Below are positions 11,520 to 21,029 of a DNA stretch of 64,000 bases, one piece after another. The position numbers were made by a program, and so were the translations under genes. Location: assembly GCF_002443255.2 (NCBI RefSeq), contig NW_019211458.1, forward strand, positions 20,749,261-20,813,260, read 5' to 3'. This stretch comes from Varroa destructor. Taxonomy: Eukaryota; Arthropoda; Arachnida; Mesostigmata; Varroidae. Each line of letters begins with the position of its first letter. The stretch's first letter is position 1. The notes beneath the pieces were generated by a model. The model was given only the letters and a program-made list of their open reading frames with translations, was not told where the DNA came from and did not search any database.

Positions 11520-12241
11520 GTGTGAGCAAAAAACGGTAGCAGACAACTGGGCTATACCAGTGTGGCACTATTGCTGATACTGAATGCTCTGCTCATAGTA
11601 GCCCCTTGCTCAGCGGGATGTCCCCTTTTATCAACGATGTTAATATGGATTTACACTCTTGTCAGAGTGTCCTGTCATTGGCGCGGCTTGGCACTAGTTG
11701 ATCCTACGCAGAAACAACGACGACGGAGTCGACGTAAAAAGCAACAGCAATAGAAACTAAGCTATGAGACTATTGGATCGGTGTTTGACAACTGGTCGCG
11801 TTCTATGCGCCTAACTAGTCAACTGTTCAGTCACGACAACAGTCGGAATAGAGAGCGACGGATGGCCTGCAAAAGATTTCTGCAGGTGGTTACGTTACTG
11901 AAAAGCAATATCGCGACTGTTTTGCGTCGTCGGTGTTTGCGTCCTCTGTGACATGCAGATAGCGAAGATAGCAGGTATTAGAGCTTTTCCATTTTCGGGC
12001 TCTGTTGTTCGTCATCGATAGTTGCCAGAGTCGCCAATAACAGCCTAGCTTTGTCATCACCACGAAGTATTTGATGGCTGATCTTCAGCTATCTCTATAG
12101 ATACAGTACGCGTTGCACTGCCGCCGCTATATAGATGAAGACTGTTGACTGTAACGCTGCAACATAACTAAGTGCTAGATGAAAAAAGTAAATATAAACA
12201 ATGAATAGAGCATTATTGACGGGTTTGAATGACGTTGAATT

Positions 12242-12263
12242 GGGGGGGGGGGGGGGGGGGGGG
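12242..12263. repeat. G22 homopolymer
   Basis: Twenty-two consecutive G residues. Poly-G of this length can form quadruplexes and is prone to sequencing error. A B-box-like GTTCAAGTC follows at 12271, but no A box is visible upstream. Confidence 0.9.
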
Positions 12264-13704
12264 TTCTAGTTCAAGTCTTGCCATTGACGTACGTGGACTG
12301 TGTGTGGGTGTGTGTGTGACTAATACAAAAAAATGTTGTGAGCTTTTCGGGATGGAACAAAATTTGACCCTTCGAATACGTAATGTCCTGTCGTAAAAGG
12401 GATTTTGATATTTTAGGTGTTTTACGAGTCACTGGAAAAGATCACAATGTTCCATGTCCTGTGCATATTTTTTGAAACGCGCGAACACAGCGTCAACGTG
12501 CTAAAGAGACATCTGTTTGTATCGATCTCTTTTGTGCATGTCGCTTTTTTTCGGTCAAAATCATTTTTCACTATGGTGTAGTCAGTCCCAGAGCAATACG
12601 ACCCTTTTTACGCTTGTCCTGCTAATACCGTTCTGTGTTTTATATATATATATATATATACTATACGAAAATGCTTTCCATGAGGTAGAACAAAAAAAGA
12701 AAAATTCATTCTATGTGTTGCAATACAAAATCTAAGTCAGTCGAACAGCGAGCGATGCCATTGGGCTCAGTATATCAATTCTGCCCAATGTTCGTGAATG
12801 TCCCATGCAAAGCACCTAGAATCACCCTTCTGTGAGATCAGCCAACACCAACCCATCAACGACAGTTGTCCCAACACTACTCAATGGGGTATTCTCAAGA
12901 GAATCGGTGGCCACGTCGGCCAACGACTTGAAAATTTACTGAGATCTATTGTGTTTCCACGCACACCGCATATCGTATCCGTTATGGCTCTTTTAGCAAA
13001 TATATACAAATGCTACGTTCGTGGCAAGTCACCATTTTCCATTTGTATCTAGCCGATAGCTGACTGGAGGCAACAGAATCGTTCAAGCGGCACCGTAGCG
13101 TAGGCAAAAAGCTTAAGTCGGCAATTCTTTCTTTACGAAACCAAAAGAGAAATACACCCCACAGGCAATCCACAAAATCGGCATCACCTAAAATTTTACC
13201 TAATTTTCAAGGGCCTGACAAAAACCGAGTCTCCTATCCAAAATAAAGCTTTATTGATGATGATGATGATGATGATGATAATCTTGATTATATCAATTCT
13301 TGCTAGCGTAATAGTAAATGTTTCGAATGATGGATTGATTTTTGATTACGGCAAACAATAACGGCGATACACAAACAAAGCACAGGGCAGCTGGACCGAC
13401 GTAACGGTCCGATTCCATACCTAGACGAACTAGTTTCCTTCTTGATGTTGCCGAGGCGGTCGGCCAATGTCGGTCATTTTTATGGCCATCTTACTGTCGC
13501 CGGCGCAACTGCTGTTGTCCCCAGTTCGGTTGAGCTTCTTAAGCGCGACTTCTTTTATTGGTGATTTAGCCCCAGACTGTGCGGCAAGCGCTGACCTACC
13601 CGCAAAACAAAGCGACGACTTGGCCACGTACCCCGTCCCTACGATTATGACAATGTTTGACTTGTCCTACGAGTCGAAACGGTTTTGAAGGTGTGCCGCA
13701 CGGT
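12264..13704. other. Non-coding stretch with TA and TGA repeats
   Basis: TA repeat 12641-12660 and TGA repeat 13255-13280. Frames at 12798-13052 and 13430-13688 are open without splice or start support. Nothing recognisable. Confidence 0.5.
13255..13280. repeat. (TGA)n microsatellite
   Basis: About 8.5 perfect units, 8 bases after an AATAAA. Confidence 0.95.
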
Positions 13705-13720
13705 ATCGTGAACCGATCTG

Positions 13721-14176
13721 GTGAAAAAATGCCGTCAAACCAATAGACAACGAACCGACAGAATCCATGAACGTGAACGAGGGCTGATTGAAGCTATCCT
13801 ACAAGAAACACATATATGTAACTTATTTTACTGTGTACGATGTTTGTTGGTTGAACTCGAGATGGATGACTTCGATATTTTACGGAATGACTGTCAGATA
13901 GGGAATAGTTGTGTCGTCTGGTAGAATTGGTCGGGCGAATTGGTGGTGCCTACTCGCGTCAAAATAGGGTTGATGTCATTATCACGACGACGATCGGCTA
14001 CGGGACGGCAGATAGGCGAACGGCTGAAAGCACACGGCGAAAACCAGAGAGCGAAGGAGATAAAACGAGAATGGAGAAATATTCATTCACGGTCACAACT
14101 AATGGAATTGGCATCATACACTTGCAGAAAAGATGTAATGGCCGGCATTTCTGAGCTAACGGCTTTGTCGCAATGA
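13721..14176 (+). pseudogene. Candidate broken frame, 152 codons with one internal TAG
   Basis: One reading frame is open from about 13710 to TGA 14174-14176, except for a single TAG at 13922-13924. Both halves look like soluble protein: the first has a basic, Arg/Glu-rich helix and an acidic MDDFD patch, and the second reads as alternating charged helices (IGERLKAHGENQRAKEIKRE). The start at 13721 is a GTG, with no ATG nearby, so this is not a complete ORF. A donor-like TG|GTAGAA overlaps the TAG, so splicing could remove the stop, but I found no certain phase-2 acceptor. The options are a decayed coding segment, an exon ending at 13920, or chance. No family recognised. Confidence 0.2.
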
Positions 14177-14660
14177 TAAGCATAGAGTCATCGAAATAAC
14201 GACTGGTCACAACTACCTCGACACCAAGTATTTGTTACACCGATCCCGTAGTCAGACACAGGAATTAACATATTGTTCAGGTGAGCCACTCATTTAGACT
14301 GTGCATCGACGTTTGGAAAAGCTAAAAATCCATTTTCGGAGACAATTGCCGTCCTATAGCGTAGCATTTTTCGAGCCGACGTCAGCGAGCCTTCTGTATA
14401 ATTTACGAAGCTTCAAATCACGTTTAATTACTACTTACAGAACTTATAAGAAAAACAGACAGTTCGGTAGTTTTGGAACTTCTAAACGGGACCTTAATTT
14501 CGGAGGAGGAAGAGACAATAGTGGAAACAACAACAACAAAGGTCCCTTTTTTAACTTACTTTGTCCCGTATTGATTTCAATAACGCAAAAGAAAGTTATG
14601 CTATTTGCTAGCTTGCTATGGGAATTCTAGGTGTGAATTAACGTCGTCAGTTGTCTTTTC

Positions 14661-14683
14661 TAGGTTAGGTTAGGTTAGGTTAG
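14661..14683. repeat. Interstitial arthropod telomere repeat, (TTAGG) 4.6 units
   Basis: Perfect TTAGG units read on the plus strand. TTAGG is the telomere repeat of most arthropods. Here it is short and internal, so it probably reflects telomere-templated repair or slippage rather than a chromosome end. Confidence 0.85.
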
Positions 14684-17089
14684 TACGTACGTAAAGTGAA
14701 CGGAACATTTCTATCGACGTCACATCTGGCCACCAGTTACCGATCCCAACACCTTGCACCAGACAATACCAGTTATGTTGAGAGTAACAACTACTGTAAT
14801 AGGTCTATATATGTCTTTATTTCAGTCTTCCGTTTTTTCGGGAACGGCCTAACGAGCCGGTGACTGGCAGTTAACTCAGAAGCAGGACGTCATTGCTAAC
14901 TTCGACTCATACTATCATCTATTCACATAAGTAACAGAATATTTGCCATTACTTTATTCGTGGTGTTATGTTATATATATACATAGGCTGGTTTCCAAAA
15001 AGGCTAGGTTTTGTGTTCGTACGGTGCCTGAAGGCGAGTATATGATGGCAAGGGATAGCTTCGGCTAGAACGGCGCGTTCTGTTAAATTGTGCCGACGTA
15101 TCAGATACATTTCATACTTATTCCTCCACTTTACTGGTGTTGCTGTATATGTTTGTGCTTTAAAAGTTTTCTGGTTTTACAGCCAACTATTAACATAAGT
15201 TACAAGGCACACGTGGCTACATTCGTGCTTCTCCAAAAGAAACGTCCAATCGGCAGGTCAGCTTCTCCTCTGTATGCTTTAAATTCGAAAATTTACCAGA
15301 AGACAAAAAAGACCACATCTCCTAGATCCTGTTTAATAAAGTATGCATATTCAATACGCTTTACCGCAAAGAAGTCATATTTCTTTTACTTCATCTTGTT
15401 TTGCTACCTAATGTCGAAATACCGCCAGACATTCAAACGTACCAGTTCCGTTTCGAATTAGCTATAATCGTTGACTAAAGCGCCACCTGCGCCCTTTTTG
15501 CTATTGGACAGCTTTTATTTTAATTCTACTAATTCTATTTTAATCTTTACGCGAGATAAAAAATTAATTCTTTTTCTAATAGAAATAACATCGAACAGCA
15601 GCCAACAACACTCGTAACTTAAGAGCTGTTTTCCTAATAAAGTTTAAATGTGGGGCTATTTTGGTATTTGTGAACCATTGTGGGGCATTTTTTCGAATGG
15701 GCCACAAGTTGCTGGCCTCCATTCACGACCAATCAAACCAACACGCTCTATGGGAAAAAATCTGTCTGTTCTCTAGGGGCAAAAATATCTGTTAAATAGG
15801 TTCGATATTCCGTGCAGATTTTCGCAACATGAAATTGGCCAATAAGCACAATCCAAGTGGAATTAGCTTGGACAAACCCACGAACCTATACTTTTACTAG
15901 TAGAATAAATATATGGTACAGTGTCTCCATAGCAATATATTCTAACGTATATCGTAACATATTCGAGTGGACGCCAAAGAGATAACTGGAAGCTTTGCTG
16001 GATCTAATTTAGCACGAAAGGGCGCTTATTTTAATTATTAACGGATTTTCTAATGATTGCTAAGCTCCATTTTCTTTAAAGGTCAGATTCGGACGCTGCG
16101 TTTGGCACTCTTCTTTTTCACTATCAAGAAGCCACCGCTGTGTTTTTCCTCCGCTAAATTCAGCAAAGACAACATTTGTCTTCTTGCCTTACACCGTCAT
16201 CGACAACGAAGCTTCTAGGGAATCGTGATACTGTCAACAATAACAATCAGCCGCACGGTCAGTCATAAGAAGACTGTTAACAGATTAGTGTGAATCGGCA
16301 AATTGTAGAAGGGTGGAGCCGGTCTGTCCTTCTAACTGTTCCGCTTGTTTCACGATTCGTATGTTTAGCATTATAATAAACTCAATGGTCGTGGCGTAAT
16401 TTGGGAGCGGCCTATCGTTTACGCTACTGGCTGACTGATTTATTTCACGTCCAGTGACACCTATTGCTCAAGGCTATAGCATCCGATTGCTTACTGCCAG
16501 TGTATTACGAACGAATAAACTCGTATCTTCAATTCACGTATACTTCGTCCTTGCGAAGATAGGAGCTTCATTCCCATAGGAAATCCTAAACGTTTCGTGC
16601 GTGTGAATTGGTAATAATTGTCTTTTAGTAATTGAACCGCAGGCAAATTAATGGACACATCCTACCAATGTCTGCGCTGTAGCGTATTCTGAGCATATGC
16701 CAAAGTGTGTTTGTATAAACTTTTGAATGAGTTCACTCGTGAGGAGCTTTTGCCTACATCTTCTCATTCATAGTAGATAGCGACCCGCATCTCACCGGAT
16801 AGCTCTCCTCCTGAAGTGTTCTTCTTCTCCTCTATCGATTAGACTAGGAAGGCCAGCTTCAACAAGTGTACCTGATACTGGTGCATCGCATTTAGTTTAA
16901 AAACGTTACGCTTTAAACTTGATCTGGCTACGTTACAGCAAAACTTCGGTATGCGAAGCCTCGGATTGTCCATGTTTTTCTCTTCCTCCGGACAAACTGA
17001 CGCGTGTCGCTAATCAGCCGTATTTTCATCTGTTCATTTGAACATTAGCGTGATGGGAAGCGGGACGAAAGCTCGATTGACAAACAAGG
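14684..17089. other. Non-coding stretch
   Basis: AT-rich with no repeat of note. A plus-strand frame at 15090-15461 (123 codons) has no start context or donor and an irregular composition. A second frame at 14301-14630, just upstream, has a Gly/Asn-rich segment after an acceptor-like TACTTACAG at about 14440 but no credible donor. I call neither. Confidence 0.45.
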
Positions 17090-17392
17090 ATGGTCGAAAC
17101 AATCAATTTGGACGAACCGCTCCCGAGCAAGTCAGGCCGAAGGAGCAAGCACATGCGAGTAACTTGCTTGTTTGACCGGCCTCAGTCAACGTACTTGCAC
17201 CGAATTTTCAGATCGAAACAGACGACACTGGGAACGCGCTGTGTTACGAGGCATCAAGGAGGATTTATGGAACCGCATCTCCTAATAGGCGCAATGCTTA
17301 CCGTTACTGTACAAGTAACATGGCGTAGAGCAATCAGGGCCGAGTTAAGTGCTCGTCGTCCCACTCCTCACAGAGGAGAATTAAATACATAA
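17090..17392 (+). CDS. Candidate ORF, 100 aa, function unknown
   Basis: ATG in a good context (AACAAGGATGG: A at -3, G at +4) opens a 100-codon frame ending at TAA. The N-terminus (VETINLDEPLPSKSGRRSK) reads like a disordered, charged protein start. Arg/Thr-rich sequence and a weak hydrophobic stretch near residues 64-75 follow. There is no donor better than GTAACT and no AATAAA close by. A minus-strand frame (17334-17636) overlaps its 3' end. It may be a single-exon small protein, a first exon or chance. Confidence 0.2.
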   Translation: MVETINLDEPLPSKSGRRSKHMRVTCLFDRPQSTYLHRIFRSKQTTLGTRCVTRHQGGFMEPHLLIGAMLTVTVQVTWRRAIRAELSARRPTPHRGELNT

Positions 17393-18319
17393 AAAAAAGA
17401 CGTTTGCAGGCCGAAAAGACAGATATATGATCGGCATTGGCATATTCAGTATGACATCGGATATATGGTACTGCATTCGTACGTAAGCCTCTATGTAGAG
17501 CTGTATATATCTGAAGCGGGGTGAAGTCTGGTAGTAATAGTTCTCGTCTCAAATCACTGGAGTAAAGTTTTACCATACGCAAAACAAGCATCTTTGTATG
17601 AAAACCATATCCGTGTACAACTAACCAAAAGTTCACTCATCTTGGAACAGCTATCTTTTTAGGCGCTCACTTCGGCAGCGACTCACTCGATCGAGGAGGC
17701 TTATCAGCCGGGCCACGACAGGTCTATTTGAAAGTGTTAGGCGAGTCCCCACTGATTTGATTTTCCAGTAATACTGATGTGATATTTTCTTCGAAAGAGC
17801 ACACGATCCCCTACTCAAAGTTTGACTCAAAATTGCGACAAACAGAGGCTGGTTGCGGTACGTCGTAGCCATCAGTTACCCCGTCAACTTCGATTGGCAG
17901 ATGACTCGTCTGTAAAAGTATATGGTTTTCTATGCGCTGCCGGCTGAGGTTCCGCTGTATTGCGTCTCCTAAATGATGCAACGATAGGCCTTCCATGTTA
18001 CCATCGTGCTTTTTAGCGTCGTATGAGTACGTTGACAGTCGTTAATTGTGCTACAAGGCGGTAAAATGATTTGCTGATGTTAAGGACATCATGAGATTTT
18101 AGTCGCAAGGAACCGGGTTAGGGGTTGTTTTTATTGACGATTCAAAGATTTGTGCCGCTAATTCTAAACGAAATAATAATATATAAAATACTACGAAATA
18201 GGTGGGCCACGTGGAAAAAGGAACATTACATTTCTTCCGCTCGTAGCGAATAGCACTTCTAGACTTCGGTAGTTGCAAAAGTAAAATCAATAGACAGCTA
18301 TAGGTCAAGGAAACGTCAC

Positions 18320-18349
18320 ACTTTGAGAAGACTGAAATCTTCTCAAAGT
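18320..18349. repeat. Perfect hairpin: 12-bp stem, 6-base loop
   Basis: ACTTTGAGAAGA at 18320-18331 and its exact reverse complement at 18338-18349 enclose CTGAAA, with a T-rich run after it. The stem is too short for a microRNA precursor. It could act in RNA as a stable stem-loop, or be a relic of an inverted duplication. Confidence 0.85.
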
Positions 18350-18570
18350 TATCGATTTTTTCATCTACGAACCAAAATTATACCGTGGCCTTGCGTCGGT
18401 AAAACGTGAGCGGGTACCGCGGCCGACATATTCGATGGAGGTATCATTTTCGCTAAATCAAGTAGACCTGATATATCCTTTTCGCGCTCTTCTACGTAGA
18501 GTTGATGGAATTACGATTTTGTAATGAGGAAACACTGATTGGCTCTCATTTTGTGTGGTTTATCTCCGCT

Positions 18571-18591
18571 ACCCAGGAAATCCTCCTGGGT
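18571..18591. repeat. Short perfect hairpin: 8-bp stem, 5-base loop
   Basis: ACCCAGGA and TCCTGGGT flank AATCC. Role unknown. Confidence 0.75.
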
Positions 18592-20041
18592 CCAGACATT
18601 AGATTTGCATACATATAAACAAATGTAAGACGTCGGTGATACCGAAAAATGGTTGTTAATATTCAAGACAGATTTTTGCGTGCGAGCGTTTTTGGCGCAT
18701 TTTTATTGATGTTAGTGAGTTGCTGCCAACAGGTCCTCGAAATGTCTTTGATATATTTTACGATTAATAATTATATCGTTATTTCCGCTAATGATAAATT
18801 TATAAAAATAAAAAAAAAATAATTCGAGCATAAGGACATTTTTTTCGGCAGCCCGCATCCCGTGTACTGGTGTCGTCAAACTAGAGACTGGTTCATTATC
18901 ATAAATGTCTCTAGGGAAAAGAAGTTTATCTCAGATAGTTCGTGTAAGACTTTGCAAATGTCTAATAGAGACTGCGTTTGGTGTAAGAAACGTTCGCGCG
19001 AACATCTGATTCTAGTTCGCTTAAGCAACTGGAGGAGGTTGGCAATGCCATGAGAAACGTACCTCGCGAGTTACGACAAATACTAAATTGATTCCTTAGA
19101 GTGTCTTTCTCATTTGTTTAGCAATGCTACAGGCAAATAGCACTATGCCCACCTCACACTACGGTTCGTGCCACTGGCACGGAAGCTGAAATCGATCCCC
19201 ATGTGTAAATACGAGGGCTTAAAGTAGGCACCGTCTGCGCTAGATAAGTCAATCTTCTCGCAGCGTCATCAAGTGACTTGTTTTTTCGTCGTTTGCAATT
19301 TACCTAGCGCCAGCACAGAGAGAGACAAACGACGGTGGCACGAGCAGCAAGATACTTGCCGGAAATTAGCGATCAAATAATCTATAGAACTGTGAGTTTG
19401 AAATAGTATTGGCAATATATAACGTTTTTCCCTGCTTTTTGTCTCTTTCCTCTCTCCGGTTCGCTGCGCTTATCGTCACTCTCATCAATCGATGGGTGAC
19501 TGACTGTGTGTATTCCTTCTATATGATGACCGAATAATTTCACGCTCGTACACACTCTACACTACACACTAAGCCAAGGCATGAATTATCTAAATAATTT
19601 CCTTTCATGACCAACGAAGAAGAAACACACGACGAAGTCGGCAAATCCGAAGCATACGAGGTCGCCGGACGACGAAGCACCGCGGCTAAAAATTCGCGGC
19701 ATCGGTACTGCCCCAGCCATTCGGATTGACTCGACTCACCCCACCAATTGAGAGTTCACCCATCGCACGTTGACTTTTGCCTAGCAGTCACATTAGTTGG
19801 TAGAAAAATCAACCCTATAATAAAGTGATCCGAACAAATAAAAAAAAAGTACGTCTATTTCAGAGCATCTCACCTATCCAATAGTAACACTTGTTGTAAT
19901 GGACAATATTGGTACCTGTCCATATGTTTGTATATGTGTGTTTGTGCGCCCGTTCGTGTCGGGTGTACAATGTATATCTATAGGTAGCAGCAAGAATTAC
20001 CTATAATTTTCTTCCACTCTTCTACTTCGTTCTCTCATCCA

Positions 20042-20264
20042 TCTTCAACTGATTTAGCTAGAAAATACATCGACGATAGTAAATAGCCAATGGCATAAGT
20101 ATGCGCGCCGACGGCGGCGGCGAGCGTGAAGACCGATACTTGTTCTTCACGGCAGGCTTGACAGGCTTCTGGGCCGCAGGCTCGGTGGACAAATTATTAT
20201 TGATCAAATATTGCATTAAAATTGCTTCGGCCGGAGATCGACGTGAGAAAGATGTCTCGTTTAC
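20042..20264 (-). other. Open frame continuing in phase beyond a TAA
   Basis: After the TAA at 20265-20267 the same minus-strand frame stays open for 73 codons to TAG 20042-20044. The sequence has high GC3 (for example GAGCCTGCGGCCCAGAAG) and encodes a Pro/Lys-rich tail (AAQKPVKPAVKNKYR) and a Ser/Arg/Pro stretch. It may be a further exon, a readthrough extension or chance. The opposite strand is open here too, for 55 codons from an ATG at 20101. No splice pair was found. Confidence 0.2.
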
Positions 20265-20483
20265 TTAACAAGTCGGGCACGGTAAGCGAAAGGGTCGCTG
20301 TTGCTTTGTTTGTAGTGAGTGACGTGTACGCTCGTGTGTTATCTCCGTCTCATCATCATCTTCTCTCGTTTCCGACACTGAAGCTTCTGAAGTGGAAACT
20401 TCTGTGCCTTTGCTGTTGGCTTTGGTAGAATGTTTTTCTTTGGTTGATTGTATGCGCTTAGCTCTCGTAAAGGTCAATTGCCG
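20265..20483 (-). CDS. Candidate exon 2 of a minus-strand secreted-protein model
   Basis: The upstream border is a good acceptor, TTTTTGTTACCCCAACAG, ending at 20484. The frame starts in phase 0 at 20483 and runs 72 codons to TAA 20265-20267. The product is hydrophilic and apparently disordered. A basic region with a KR pair (FTRAKRIQSTKEKH) leads to a Ser/Thr/Glu stretch and an acidic patch (EDDDETEITHE). It ends in a Cys-x-x-Cys (LPCPTC). The phase matches the donor at 20870, giving a 387-base intron. Together the exons give a 125-residue product. No family recognised. Confidence 0.27.
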   Translation of the reverse strand, partial: RQLTFTRAKRIQSTKEKHSTKANSKGTEVSTSEASVSETREDDDETEITHERTRHSLQTKQQRPFRLPCPTC

Positions 20484-20870
20484 CTGTTGGGGTAACAAAA
20501 ACGTTTTGCAGAGATTATCCGTCACAAGTGGTCTCTATAAGCATGCGTTTTAAGGGACTAGTCATTGGCGTTGCTGTTCCTTTTGGCGGAATGACGACCC
20601 TTTGACGAATATCAATTGGCGTTTTAATTAGATCGTTTTAAGATAAGCAGAGCCGTTCTGGTAGGCTTACGTCGCTCTCCTCATCCGAAGTAACCACTTG
20701 AAAATCAGTGAATAAGCAAGCATTGCTAAAATATCCCTTGTAGGATGCAGCTTTTTGCTAATTTTTTCGACGGTAACACTACCGCGCAGCTCGGACATGT
20801 ATCTATCAAAGAAGTTGGTATGGAATATGCTGAAATTTTCTTTGTGAGAGTGTCTATCGGTAACGCTTAC

Positions 20871-21029
20871 CGGATACTCAAGATCGCCATAGATGTTCTG
20901 TTCTTTGCCAATCTTTCCTTCTTGGTCGGTCTGGCGGCAATGCGATTTCAGCCAGTCGGTGCCTCGAAAATCAGCACTCGAAAGCGTCCTATAAAATAGT
21001 AGGAGCAGAGACGGTAATAGCCAGACCAT
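20871..21029 (-). CDS. Candidate exon 1 with signal peptide, minus strand
   Basis: ATG at 21029-21027 opens with MVWLLPSLLLLFYRTLSSA, a textbook signal-peptide shape: short n-region, Leu-rich core, small residues at the expected cleavage point. A polar segment with one Cys follows. After exactly 53 codons the sequence TATCCG meets a strong donor, GTAAGC, starting at 20870 (phase 0). Read unspliced, the frame would continue to 20667. Codon third positions are fairly GC-rich (GGCACCGACTGGCTG). An overlapping plus-strand frame (20745-20999) is also open, so chance is not excluded. Confidence 0.3.

Larger units (their letters stand above)
17393..20041. other. Non-coding stretch with two perfect hairpins
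   Basis: Minus-strand frames at 17651-17996 and 18099-18308 lack splice support. Hairpins at 18320-18349 and 18571-18591 are listed separately. From 19550 to 19800 the sequence is GC-richer, but I found no exon in it. Confidence 0.5.

Noticed and set aside
12266..12285. B-box-like GTTCAAGTC after the G22 run
   Set aside because: No A box within range; the upstream sequence is homopolymer.
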